From DATARH01 sp036268425 (lineage in GTDB: Bacteria > Pseudomonadota > Alphaproteobacteria > ATCC43930 > CGMCC-115725), in contig DATAUE010000043.1 in NCBI GenBank assembly GCA_036268425.1, positions 1-64,000 on the forward strand: a DNA stretch of 64,000 nt, in the 5' to 3' direction. Numbering within the stretch: the stretch's first letter is position 1; every line of letters begins with the position of its first letter. Shown in pieces: positions 1 through 8,973 of this stretch. Position numbers and translations under genes: made by a program. Under the pieces are notes generated by a model, which saw only the letters and a program-made list of their open reading frames with translations, ran no database searches and was not told the origin of the DNA.

Positions 1-156
1 TTCGATCCCGAGCGCTACAAGTGGCGTAACGTCATCGAGCGCACCAACTGCCGCATCAAAGACTTCCGCGCCATCGCTACCCGATACGACAAACTCGCCC
101 GAAACTTCCTCGCAGGCTTGTCCCTCGTCGCCGCCCTCATCTATTGGTCCGATTGA
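1..156 (+). CDS. IS5-family transposase, C-terminal fragment
   Basis: The first 51 codons are open in frame 1 and end at a TGA. The peptide contains YKWRNVIERTNCRIKDFRAI, the Y-(2)-R-(3)-E-(6)-K signature of the DDE catalytic core in IS5/IS427-type transposases (catalytic Glu in VIER). It is followed by the usual hydrophobic tail ending in ALIYWSD. The start is outside the window. The protein cuts and joins the ends of its own element. Nothing shows whether the copy is active. Confidence 0.8.
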   Translation, partial: FDPERYKWRNVIERTNCRIKDFRAIATRYDKLARNFLAGLSLVAALIYWSD

Positions 157-167
157 GTCCACACCCT
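1..167 (+). mobile_element. Right end of an IS5-family insertion sequence
   Basis: The window opens inside an insertion sequence. Its transposase reading frame stops at 156, and the element seems to end about ten bases later, at the ccctag junction, because the opposite-strand kinase frame becomes recognisable kinase sequence again from about 168 upward. The terminal bases read inward as GGGTGTGGACTCAATC, which suits an IS5-type inverted repeat. A TA target duplication (IS427-like group) is possible, but the left end lies outside the window, so neither the repeat pair nor the duplication can be confirmed. Confidence 0.7.
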
Positions 168-1126
168 AGCTGGCTCGGGTCACACAGGGTCGGCCAAAGT
201 CCGCTCGCGAAAACGGTTTCCGTAAGGATGGCTGGCCCCATGGTGCGGCGGATCAGCTCTTCCAATTCGCCAATGAGCCGATTGGCATCCGTCGGTTCAG
301 GGCTCAGCGTCTGGCGTCGGGAAAACGCCAGCAGTCGATGCGTCAACGACGCCGCACGATCGGCGGCATCCCGCGCCACTTTCATGTAGCGGCTTAATTC
401 CTCAATGCGCCCTTGCTCCAGGCGCATCGTCATGAGTTCGAGGCTGCCGACAACCCCGGCCAGCATATTGTTGAAGTCGTGCGCCAGGCCGCCGGTGAGT
501 TGTCCTACTGCCTCCATCTTTTGCGAATGCCGCAGGATTTCTTCAAGCCGCTCCCGCTCAGCGATCTCATTCTTCAAGCTGACATTGGCATCGGCGAGTT
601 CGCGAACATGAATCTGTTGTTCCCGAAGATCGGTGAGCACGCCACAAACTATGCGCCCGCCGTCATTCAAAGCACTGAGGGACATATACACAGGCACGGA
701 TTCCGCCCGCGACGTGCAGAGCGCAAGCTCGCTGCGGCGCCCGCCGCGGCGGGCGTCCGCCAGTAACCGGGCGAACAGCGGAACGTCGTCCGGCAGTAAA
801 AAGCTGCTCAACGGCTGCCCAATCACCCGCTCTTGGGGAACCTCCAGCAGCAACGCTAGGCGCCGATTGCAATAGAGGATGGTTCCATCCTCGCCGAGAG
901 TGACAGCACCTTCCTGCATCTGTTCAACCACAGCCTGATACGGCCGATCGGCGGTCTCCAGCGTATAGATCCGATGCTCTTCCGGACCAGTTATGACCAG
1001 GGCATCAATCTCGCCTCGCCGGATGGCGTCTAGCGTCTCGGTGCTTTCCTCCAGCTGGGCTTCCAGCTCTCGGATGCGCTCCGTCAGGCTAGCCAGTTCG
1101 TCGAAAGGGGCTTTACTTTTTGTCAT
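137..1126 (-). pseudogene. PAS histidine kinase of the kai operon, truncated by the IS
   Basis: From its start the protein has an N-terminal coiled-coil stretch, a PAS domain (about residues 60-170), then a dimerisation/phosphoacceptor helix with the H-box GLAHDFNNML (about residues 215-225). The kinase sequence runs to the motif DPSQL, which in intact relatives (including the kinase at 4365-7808) continues as ENALLNLCINARDAMPDGG. Here it passes into IS sequence and stops after about nine foreign residues, so the whole ATP-binding domain is lost and the protein cannot autophosphorylate. It overlaps the upstream kaiB-like gene by 14 bases and is the last gene of the kai operon. A PAS kinase beside kaiC/kaiB would be expected to act as an input or output partner; that role is inferred. 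Confidence 0.85.
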
Positions 1127-1442
1127 CTCCGGTCGGCTCTAATGACGGGATGATTTCCAGACCTCGGAGGACGCGTTCTTTTTGCGAAAGATCACCGACG
1201 AGCCGTCGAACAGGCAGCGGCAGCAGCTTTACTAGCGTGGGAGCGGCAATTACCTGGAGGCGCTCCGCAAATTCCGGTTGCTGATAAATGTCGATCACCT
1301 CCAAGTCGAGCTTTCCCGTTAGGTACTCGTCACAAACGCGACGCAGGTTTTCAATCGCCCGCCGTGACCGCGCTGTGTTGCCAGCAACGAACAGGCGCAA
1401 GCGGTATTGAGATCTGTGGCCAGCTTGATCGTCACCGCTCAT
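1113..1442 (-). CDS. kaiB: KaiB-like protein (second copy)
   Basis: This 109-residue protein has the thioredoxin-like KaiB fold signature: YRLRLFVAGNTARSRRAIENL at the N-terminus (first strand and helix), EVIDIYQQPEFAE in the middle and AAPTLVKLLP around residue 75, the conserved Pro-Thr turn. KaiB binds the KaiC hexamer and changes fold when it does so in cyanobacteria; non-cyanobacterial copies are usually tied to stress or timing without KaiA. The start overlaps the end of the neighbouring kaiB by four bases, and its end overlaps the kinase, so the three are translationally coupled. The two adjacent copies are diverged, suggesting division of labour rather than recent duplication. Confidence 0.9.
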   Translation of the reverse strand: MSGDDQAGHRSQYRLRLFVAGNTARSRRAIENLRRVCDEYLTGKLDLEVIDIYQQPEFAERLQVIAAPTLVKLLPLPVRRLVGDLSQKERVLRGLEIIPSLEPTGDDKK

Positions 1443-1777
1443 ACCGAGGTCGCCGGCTTGGGACGAATGTCCAAGCCAACCAACACCCGTTCCGTATTCG
1501 AGAGATCACCGATGATACGCTTGAGGGGGGTCGGTAACCGCCGCACCAGTGTCGGGGTTGCCAGGATTTGATCGCCCACCGCGAGTGCCGGGTTCTGTAG
1601 CAGATCGATCACCTCAATTTCATAGCGGCCGGCGAGATGCTCTTCGCAGACCCGCTTGAGATTTGCCACGGCCGCTAAGGACTTCGCGGTCTGGCCGGCG
1701 ACGTAGAGCCGCAGATGATAGTGACCCGGATCGCCATCGGCAGTTTCTTCCCTATCCCTTGCTGCATCGGCCGTCAT
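1439..1777 (-). CDS. kaiB: KaiB-like protein (first copy)
   Basis: This 112-residue protein carries the KaiB core: YHLRLYVAGQTAKSLAAVANL, then EVIDLLQNPALA and the LATPTLVRRLPTPLKRIIGD segment. It starts four bases inside the end of kaiC (ATGA-type overlap) and overlaps the next kaiB by four bases. About 15 residues rich in acidic and charged residues precede the domain. The expected partner is the KaiC encoded just upstream. No kaiA is present, in line with proteobacterial kai systems. Confidence 0.92.
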   Translation of the reverse strand: MTADAARDREETADGDPGHYHLRLYVAGQTAKSLAAVANLKRVCEEHLAGRYEIEVIDLLQNPALAVGDQILATPTLVRRLPTPLKRIIGDLSNTERVLVGLDIRPKPATSV

Positions 1778-3480
1778 TCGGCAGCTCCTCGACGAGCAGC
1801 ACGCGTGTTCCTCGCATCCGCTAACACCCGATCGTGGATATCCTCCTCTTCCAGAAGCGTACGTTCCTCTTCTTCGTCCGCTTCCAACTTGGCGCGCAGC
1901 TCCGCTATTTGACGTTCGGCCGCTTCACGGCGCCGGCCCAACTCGCGTTTGCGCCGCTCGATCTCCTGCTGCCGGCGATCGCTGTTTATTTGATCGCGGG
2001 TCTCTTGCGTCACGCGCGATGTGCCGGTCAGGACGCCTTCCGGGCCGATATAGGGTGCTATTAGATCAATACCGGTGGCAGTCATGCTGTATTCCCTGAC
2101 TTGGTTAGAGTGGCTCATCCCCCGCGCTTTGATGACGTAGAGGATGCGGTTTCGCTCACCGCCCTCCTGGATGTCCATGAGCTTGATCCAGACATCCATC
2201 AGAGACGAGAGCCCTTGATCACTGCCTTCGTTAAGGGCCTGGGAGCCGAGCAGAGAGGTGAATAATGAGGTGACTCCTCGGCTTTTTAGCAAATCGACCA
2301 TCCGCAACAATGTCGAATGGACCTCGCTGTCGGGACCACGAAACGCCGATATTGGATCGATGACGACCACCGACGGATTAAAGTCGAGCAGGTCGCGGTG
2401 CATGCGGGCGAGGTGCATTTCCAGGCCATAGAGGCTCGGCCGGGACGCTTCGAAGCGCAGTGTACCGGCGTCGACATGCTGCTGCAGATCAAGGCCGATT
2501 GACCGCGCGTTTCGGCAGATCTCCTGAGCGCTTTCCTCGAGCACGAAATAAAGGCTGCGCTCGCCGCGACGGCATGCGGCATCCGCTAGATACCCGCCGA
2601 TCGTCGTCTTTCCGGTGCCGGCGACACCGGAAAGAAGAACGCTGGAGCCACGGTAAAACCCGCCCTTTCCCAGCATGACATCAAGACCGGCTATACCGGT
2701 TGGAACGATATCGCTGGAAGGGCGGCGGTCGAGCTGGAACGCTCCAACCGGCAAGACGCTGATACCCTGCGCGTCGATCAGAAATGGGTACTCATTCGTC
2801 CCGTGCGCCGAGCCGCGGTACTTAACGACGCGCAACCGGCGCGTCGTAATCTGATCTTCGATGCGATTATCGAGGAAAATCACACAGTCGGAGACGTACT
2901 CTTCCAGCCCAAACCGGGTGAGCTGACCGTCACCTTGCTCGCCGGTGATGATGGCGGTGAGCCCGCGCTCCTTTAGCCAGCCGAACAACCGGCGCAGTTC
3001 CGACCGCAGCACGGCAGCATCCGAGAAGCTGGCAAATAGCGCCTCGATCGTATCGAGCACTACACGTTTTGCCCCAACTTTCTCGACGGCATAGCCGAGG
3101 CGGACGAAGAGGCCTTCCAGATCGTATTCGCCGGTCTCCTCGATTTCGCTCCGCTCAACACGGACATAGTCGATCGTAAGCTTTCCAGCAGCCTCCATCC
3201 CGCTAAGGTCATGTCCCAGCGAGGCCACGTTGGCGACAAGGTCTTCGGAGCGTTCCTCGAAGCTCATATAGACACCGGGTTCGCCCAGGGCCGTCCCGTT
3301 GACCAAAAATGTCATAGCCAAAAGGGTCTTGCCGCAACCCGCGCCGCCACAGACGAGCGTCGGTCTTCCGGTCGGCAGACCTCCAAAAGTGATCTCATCC
3401 AAACCGGCAATCCCGGTCTTGGATTTTAAGAGTCCGGGAAGCATATCTAGTTGTTCAGCAAGCATGGGGCAACCGTTCAT
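1774..3480 (-). CDS. kaiC: KaiC-type RecA-like ATPase (circadian clock family)
   Basis: The 568 residues form two tandem RecA-like domains (CI about 20-245, CII about 260-490). Both Walker A loops are intact (GGAGCGKT about residue 45; GVAGTGKT about residue 285), each followed by a paired-glutamate motif (SFEERSED and VLEESAQEI) as in KaiC. In the CII segment aligned with the cyanobacterial phosphorylation sites the sequence reads GLSSLMD, so two adjacent serines stand where Ser-Thr is found in cyanobacteria. The tail after residue 500 is a charged coiled coil rich in Glu and Arg. KaiC is an autokinase/ATPase hexamer that binds KaiB. It is the first gene of a kaiC-kaiB-kaiB-kinase operon. 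The chosen ATG has no clear ribosome site; an ATG five codons downstream is an alternative. Confidence 0.93.
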   Translation of the reverse strand: MNGCPMLAEQLDMLPGLLKSKTGIAGLDEITFGGLPTGRPTLVCGGAGCGKTLLAMTFLVNGTALGEPGVYMSFEERSEDLVANVASLGHDLSGMEAAGKLTIDYVRVERSEIEETGEYDLEGLFVRLGYAVEKVGAKRVVLDTIEALFASFSDAAVLRSELRRLFGWLKERGLTAIITGEQGDGQLTRFGLEEYVSDCVIFLDNRIEDQITTRRLRVVKYRGSAHGTNEYPFLIDAQGISVLPVGAFQLDRRPSSDIVPTGIAGLDVMLGKGGFYRGSSVLLSGVAGTGKTTIGGYLADAACRRGERSLYFVLEESAQEICRNARSIGLDLQQHVDAGTLRFEASRPSLYGLEMHLARMHRDLLDFNPSVVVIDPISAFRGPDSEVHSTLLRMVDLLKSRGVTSLFTSLLGSQALNEGSDQGLSSLMDVWIKLMDIQEGGERNRILYVIKARGMSHSNQVREYSMTATGIDLIAPYIGPEGVLTGTSRVTQETRDQINSDRRQQEIERRKRELGRRREAAERQIAELRAKLEADEEEERTLLEEEDIHDRVLADARNTRAARRGAAE

Positions 3481-3775
3481 CAGTGATCGCAGGCCCGCGG
3501 TTCTGCCGCTCCTGATCGGCTGCTACGCGGTGAGCATGTACACGCAATATGGTCTGAATAATTTTTGTCAGCGAACATTCTCCGTCCCGCGTGTCGCCGG
3601 CCTCCGCGAGCAACTCGCGATTAATCCACACGGTGCTGGCGGTTTTACTCCGACCCTCCACCTCTCGCGGGCTCTGTATTACAGTTGGATTTGTTTAGCA
3701 ATCTCGCGGGCCGGCGACGGCGATCAGAGATCTATTTGAGAGCCGACCTTTTAGTCCGCGTCTTGATTGGTGTGC
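3481..3775. other. Intergenic region upstream of kaiC
   Basis: About 295 bases separate the kaiC start from the end of the next minus-strand gene. I see no credible gene. The stretch should hold the kai operon promoter; an AT-rich patch lies near 3560 (aataatttttgtca). No GGAAC-type EcfG motif or clear terminator was found. Confidence 0.5.
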
Positions 3776-4114
3776 TTATTGCGCCATGAAAAATGTCAGC
3801 AGAACCTTCCCTTTTTCGCCGATCAGGCACACGAAGCGCTGCGGTTTGCCGACGCCCTTCTTCTCCAGATAGGCGTCGCCCATCATGACGGTGCGGACCG
3901 GGACGTCCTCGACCTGCGTATTCGCTTTTGAGATCAGAAGCGTGTCCATATCGAAGGCAAGAGCCTTCACGGAGGGCGAGTTCTCCTTAAGCGCGATGAG
4001 ACCGGAAGCTCGGCAGGCGTCGACCGCCGGTGCGTTGGGCGGCGCCGGAGCTTGCGCCCGAGCGCTAGTAGTCGCAATCGCTGTCGCCAAGAGCAGAGCG
4101 GAGATCAGTTTCAT
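3776..4114 (-). CDS. Small secreted protein of unknown function
   Basis: The start is placed at the ATG giving MKLISALLLATAIATTSARAQ, a standard signal peptide (Lys, hydrophobic core, cleavage near ARAQA). An AGGAG ribosome site lies 11 bases upstream; the longer open frame adds 17 residues with no such site. The mature part, about 90 residues, is predicted periplasmic. It has one central Cys and a second in FVCLIGEKGKVLL and ends in beta-prone sequence. The Cys spacing could allow a disulfide. I do not recognise the family. It stands alone, between the kai promoter region and the hybrid kinase. Confidence 0.6.
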   Translation of the reverse strand: MKLISALLLATAIATTSARAQAPAPPNAPAVDACRASGLIALKENSPSVKALAFDMDTLLISKANTQVEDVPVRTVMMGDAYLEKKGVGKPQRFVCLIGEKGKVLLTFFMAQ

Positions 4115-4364
4115 ATGCCGGGCGACTCCTAATCTATGCGTGTCTGCGGCTAACACCATTATCAACGGATTGGTTCGGGCGGACGGCTAACCGGCAATCG
4201 CTGGGTCTGATGTCGAAGCTGGAGCCGACCGAGACGGCTCCTTCAATAATAAGATCCTCAACGGGCAACTTGCGACGGTCGCGCGGTTGGTCCGCTTGCC
4301 AGCTCCACGCCCAGAGCGGCCCTTCTGCAATCTAGGTGATGTTCAATGGAACCCTTTACCGATC

Positions 4365-7300
4365 TTATCTTTCAACCATTTCGCGGACCTTGTTTACGAA
4401 AGTAGCGACGTTGAATGGCTTGGTGATTATCTGCATGCCCGCTTCGAGATGACCATTTCCAACTACGGCATTCTCCGCGTAGCCCGTGATAAACAAAACC
4501 TTAAGTGCCGGCCGGTTTACCCGCGCTGCGTCCGCGATCTGTCGACCATTCAGTCCCCCCGGCAACCCCACGTCGGTAATCAGCAGATCGATCGGCATGT
4601 GAGATCTCAGTATTTGCAGTCCAGCGGGCCCATCGCCTGCCTCCAGAACAATGTAACCGGCTCCCTCCAGTACCTCGCCGATCAGCTCGCGTATTGTCGG
4701 CTCATCATCAATGACCAGAATGGTTTCCCCCCGTCCGGGATCGGCAGCCAACGATACCTCCGCGGAACCCGCATCGTCCTGTGCTCCCATATGCCGGGGA
4801 AGGTAAACGAACATGGACGTTCCTTTCCCGAGCTCCGAATAGATGCGCACCTGGCCGCCTGACTGACGGACAAATCCGTGAATCATGGAGAGCCCGAGAC
4901 CGGTTCCCTGACCTAGCGGCTTGGTCGTGAAGAATGGGTCGAAGGCTTGCGCGACGATATCTGGCGTCATGCCTGTACCGGTATCGGTGACACAGACAGA
5001 AACATATTGGCCGGCCGTAAGATCACGCTCACTGGCAGCGCGTTCGTCCAGCCATTTGTTGGCGGTCTCGACCGTGATGCGCCCGCCATCCGGCATCGCG
5101 TCCCGCGCATTGATACAAAGATTGAGGAGCGCGTTTTCTAGTTGTGACGGATCAATCAGCGTCTGCCAGAGACCGTCCGCGCCGACCACTTCCAGTTCGA
5201 TAGCCGGCCCGATTGTGCGGCGTATCAATTCCTCCACACCGGCAATCAACCGGTTTACGTCGGTCGGTTTGGGATCGAGCGTCTGTCGTCGGGAAAAAGG
5301 CCAGCAGTCTCTGGGTGAGCGCCGCCGCCCGGCGTGCCGACCGCTGTGCTGCGCTGATATAACGTTCCAGGCCGGCATGCTGCCCCTGCGTCAGCCGGGC
5401 CTCTAATAGTTCCAGACTGCCACTGATGCCGGTGAGCAGGTTGTTGAAATCGTGGGCGAGGCCGCCTGTCAATTGACCGATCGCCTCCATCTTCTGCGCC
5501 TGGCGCAGCGCCTCTCGACCTTCATCCTCTCGGCGACTTCGTCCTCGACGCGTTTCGCGAGGCTTTCGTTGACTTCGCGCAACGCCGCTGTTCCCTCGGC
5601 ACGGACACGTGCCAATTCCAGATTGGCGCCGACCCGTGCGATCAGTTCACGCGCAGCAAACGGCTTGATCAGATAGTCGTCGGCGCCAGCCGCTAGCCCC
5701 TCAACGCGGCTTTCCTCGCCGGCGCGCGCTGACAGCAGCACAACCGGAACATCGCGCAACGCATCGTCTTCACGGATCTGCCGCAACAGCTCGAACCCAT
5801 CCATCTCCGGCATCATTACATCGGCGAGCACGAGATCCGGCCGTTGCGCGCGCATTTCGCGCAACACCGCGTTGCCGTCGCCGACCGCGTGTACCTCGCA
5901 AAATCCGCGCAACAATCGTCTGACGTAGTCACGCATGTCGGCGTTGTCGTCTGCGAGCAGCACGCGCCCGCCGGGCCGCGCTGCGAAGAAGGTGTCGATC
6001 TTCTCTGCCTTGTCGAGCGGCAAATTTTCCGTGTCGCTCTGATCCGGGAGCCAACGCAACGCCTCCTGCACAAAGGCCTCCCCGCCAAGAGCCGTCGGTG
6101 CTGCCGGTCGCGCCTCGGCATACCCAGGTGCGAGATGTGCAGTGCCGAACGGGATGCGAACGGAAAAAACCGTCCCACGCCCGACGGTGCTCTCAACCGC
6201 GATTGTGCCGCCATGAAGCTTCACGAGTTCGGTCACCAATCCAAGGCCGATGCCGCTCCCTTCATGCGTGCGGCTGCGCTGCCCCTCGATCTGGTGGAAG
6301 CGTTCGAAGACCCGGCCGATCTCGTTTTTTGGGATACCCACGCCCGTGTCATGCACAGCGAGAACGGCAGCGCCTTCATCCTCCTCCAGCCCGACCTCGA
6401 TTCCGCCGTCGAAGGTAAACTTGAAAGCATTGGATAGTAGGTTGAGGACAATCATCTCCCACATATCGCGATCGACGTGCACTGGCATCGAGAGCTGCCG
6501 GCAGTCGACGGCCAGCGTGAGGCCGGCGCGGTCGCAGGCTGAGCGGAAATTGCTTACCAAGTCGGCCGTGAGCTGCGCGAGGTCGGTCGCGGCATAGCTG
6601 GCCTTAGCGCGCCCCGCTTCGATGCGCGAGAAATCGAGCAATGAGTTGACGAGCTTCAACAAACGCAACGAATTGCGGTGAGCCAGCTCTAGCTGTGCGC
6701 CGGTCAGCCCATCACCTGTTTCAAGCGCGTCGGTGATTGGCCCGAGGATAAGGTTCAGCGGTGTGCGAAATTCGTGGCTCACATTTGAGAAGAACTGTGT
6801 CTTGGTGCGGTCGATCTCGGCGAGCGCCTCAGCTCGCCGACGCTCCGCTTCTAATGCTCGTTGATTCTGTTCGGCTTTGACCCGTTCAGTAATGTCCATC
6901 CCGGTCGGCACAACGACAACCACGCGTCCGGAAGCATCCCTGATTGGCATACAGGCAAAGTCGACGATGTGCTCCGAACCATCTCCCCAGAAATACCGCG
7001 ACTCGCCGCGGAATGGCTCACCGGCGACGGCCTGCTCGACTGCATGTCGAACCCACGCTTGTACCTCCGTAGAGCGGTTCCACCAGCCACACTCCCAGAA
7101 TTGACGGTCAAGAATGTCGGCGCGATTAAAGCCGCAGACTTCTACGGCGGCGCGATTGATATCCGCGACTGTTCCATCCAGGCGCAGACGCGCGGCGAAC
7201 AAGCCCTGATCGTACATCGCCTGGAATTGTTCGGTGGCTTCTCGCAGTTGGCGGTTGGCTTCTTGCAGTTCCTGGCCGCGCAACATGACTTCAAGGCGCA

Positions 7301-7808
7301 TCGTCTCGCCTTCGTGCGCGAGTGCACGATTTGCGCGAGACAGCTCAGTTACATCTTCTACACGGTGAACGATATGGAGCATTCGACCGTCAGGCCCGAA
7401 TACCGGCGCATTCACGGGCAACCAATATCGTTCCTCAAACCCACCGCCTTCACCTGACCGTCGGCGCATGTCGTATTGTTGCACCGCCATAATGTCCGGT
7501 TGGCCATCAGCGAGAACCCGCTTTAGCGACGAGCAGAGGTTTGCCGTTCCGGTTGCCAGCTGGTCTTCAGGATTATCGGGGAAAACCTCGAAAAGCGGCC
7601 GACCTACAATCTCATCACGTTCGGTATAGGTTGCCTGAAGGTACGCGTTACTCGCGTCCAAAATTGGAAAGCTCTCATTCGCCCCGATGACCAGGAAAAG
7701 AGCCGGTGCGTTTTCAAATATCTTTCGGTAGTCAACCGTCTGTCGTGCGGATGTTAAATCGCCGGTGAGGTCGGAGGTCGCCTCGACACGTGAACCGTCG
7801 CCTCGCAC
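4365..7808 (-). pseudogene. Large hybrid histidine kinase with two opposite frameshifts
   Basis: Pieced together, three frames encode a protein of about 1145 residues: two PAS domains (about 30-150 and 190-310), a HisKA domain with H-box SNVSHEFRTPLN, an HATPase domain (DTGVGIPKNE, GSGIGLGL), a receiver (LLADDNADM, phosphoacceptor in LADVMMPEMDG), a second HisKA with GGLAHDFNNLLTG, a second HATPase and a terminal receiver (ILVIDDEPT, LLITDVGLPG). The first break, near 5505, looks like loss of one base after KVE; the second, at 5291-5300, is an extra A in GGGAAAAAGG compared with the homologous GGGAAAACG of the kinase at 137-1126. The shifts cancel, so only about 70 codons are out of frame. 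The start is GTG at 7808 after a GGAGGAG site. It may be a real pseudogene or an intact gene with two sequence errors. Confidence 0.85.
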
Positions 7809-8155
7809 GCTCGCTCCTCCCGACGCCCAAAATGCGGCTCTACGGCAACGCGTGTATCTAACGGGCAGTTCCCGTCACGCTATCAGACCGTTGCATCCAA
7901 TCTCAGGGATGGCGCGGGAATTCAATGGGCATTGCACCACACCGGCTTACGCTTAGCCATCAGGGCGAGGTTGCCGCTTGGCGAAGTGATCAGAGGCCAG
8001 CTTCGGGGCATCATCGGTCGAGCGGCCTGGAAGTCTGCCTGGCCGTTCTGCCTCATAAATCGGGCACATAAACGCGGAGCGGGTTAGGCTCAGTTCCCGT
8101 ATTAATTCGGTTTGTGCCGTTATGCACAGAGAACGTTGGCAGCTTTCACATTTCC
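7809..8155. other. Intergenic region between the hybrid kinase and the CxxC protein pair
   Basis: About 350 bases between divergent genes. I see no credible coding sequence; the open frames here have no family resemblance and no ribosome sites. The region must carry the kinase promoter and the upstream part of the promoter of the small protein at 8209. Confidence 0.4.
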
Positions 8156-8181
8156 GGAACGACCACACTGGCCAGGGGGTT
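8156..8181 (+). promoter_or_regulatory. EcfG-type (general stress sigma factor) promoter candidate
   Basis: GGAAC at 8156-8160 is followed after 17 bases by GGTT, close to the alphaproteobacterial EcfG consensus GGAAC-N16/17-CGTT. It lies 28 bases upstream of the start at 8209. A near-identical arrangement precedes the paralogue at 8555, which strengthens the call. Confidence 0.5.
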
Positions 8182-8208
8182 TTCCTTCTGCACAAAGGAA
8201 AACCAGAA

Positions 8209-8451
8209 ATGGCCCACGCATTTCAGCCCGGCGAAGACGTTCCGACCTCAGGCGTCTACCGGATCACACACGCTCCTCCCCATCCTGCGATGCCCGAAGA
8301 GGTTACGGCTATCAAGGGCCGGCAATTTCCCAGCTGCCCACTATGCGACCACCTTACCTATGAATTGATCCATCCCGCTTTGCACGTCCGCGAGGTTCCC
8401 CCGCTATTCGAACCAGACGATCTCAAGGAGGTCGGGATGCGCGACGCGTAG
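8209..8451 (+). CDS. Small CxxC protein, paralogue of the next gene
   Basis: The start chosen is the ATG giving MAHAFQPGEDVPTSGVYRI, because an AAAGGA site precedes it and the peptide then aligns from its first residue with the 74-residue protein at 8555-8779. Both share F-x-PG-x-x-VP-x-SGVYRI-x-H-x-P-x-HP-x-M, a central IKG-x-x-FP and a CxxC pair (here CPLC). The C-terminus is longer and differs. The single Cys pair may bind metal only as a dimer or act in redox. The family is unknown to me. The EcfG-like promoter suggests induction in the general stress response. Confidence 0.65.
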   Translation: MAHAFQPGEDVPTSGVYRITHAPPHPAMPEEVTAIKGRQFPSCPLCDHLTYELIHPALHVREVPPLFEPDDLKEVGMRDA

Positions 8452-8499
8452 AGTTACCGTGCTGTATGTGCCTGATTAGGTAAAGGAAGGGAAATTCTC

Positions 8500-8525
8500 G
8501 GAACAACCGGACATTTGGGCGGTTT
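8500..8525 (+). promoter_or_regulatory. Second EcfG-type promoter candidate
   Basis: GGAAC at 8500-8504, a 16-base spacer, then GGTT, about 30 bases before the start at 8555. Spacing and elements match those in front of the paralogue at 8209. Confidence 0.5.
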
Positions 8526-8554
8526 CCAGGGCAAGAACCAAAAAGGAGAGTGCC

Positions 8555-8779
8555 ATGGTCCACGAATTCCGGCCCGGCGGAATCGTCCCCGATAGCGGCG
8601 TCTATCGCATCCGGCACGACCCCGAGCATCCCGAGATGGCGGGCCAGCTTACGCTCATTAAAGGACAGCTCTTCCCGACCTGCCGCGGTTGCGGCGGCAT
8701 GCGGTTCACATTGAGCCTGGCGGCTGAGAACCCGGCGGAAGTCGAGCGTTTTGCCGAGGACGCCGCTGAGCAGCGCTAG
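8555..8779 (+). CDS. Small CxxC protein (74 residues)
   Basis: A strong AAAGGAGAG site precedes the ATG. The protein begins MVHEFRPGGIVPDSGVYRI, contains LIKGQLFPTCRGCGGMRF with a Cys-x-x-Cys pair, and ends in an acidic helix (EVERFAEDAAEQR). It is the more compact relative of the gene at 8209. No signal peptide or membrane segment is visible, so it should be cytoplasmic. The function is unknown; the paired Cys suggests a zinc-knuckle or redox role. Its stop overlaps the end of the convergent gene at 8776 by four bases. Confidence 0.7.
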   Translation: MVHEFRPGGIVPDSGVYRIRHDPEHPEMAGQLTLIKGQLFPTCRGCGGMRFTLSLAAENPAEVERFAEDAAEQR

Positions 8780-8973
8780 AACGCTTCCTGAAACCGATCC
8801 GCCTCAGCTTGCTCGCGGAACCGGAGTTCAAAGCGAATACCGTCTTGGCCGACGGCCTGCTTAAATTCTATCGGCTGGATTTTCTGAGTATCCAGCCATG
8901 TTCGTATCTCATTCATAATCGTGCCGAGCTGCGTTCCAGGCGGGCGATGTATATTCACCGTGATGCTATTCAT
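8776..8973 (-). CDS. Small hypothetical protein (65 residues)
   Basis: The start at MNSITVNIHRPPGTQLGTIM is favoured over a longer open frame because a GAGG site lies just upstream and the extra 60 residues look like untranslated sequence. The protein has an N-terminal beta strand, an amphipathic helix (IMNEIRTWLDTQKI), then a strand-rich C-terminus ending in REQAEADRFQEAF. It is convergent with, and overlaps, the CxxC protein gene. I do not recognise a characterised family. Confidence 0.55.
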   Translation of the reverse strand: MNSITVNIHRPPGTQLGTIMNEIRTWLDTQKIQPIEFKQAVGQDGIRFELRFREQAEADRFQEAF

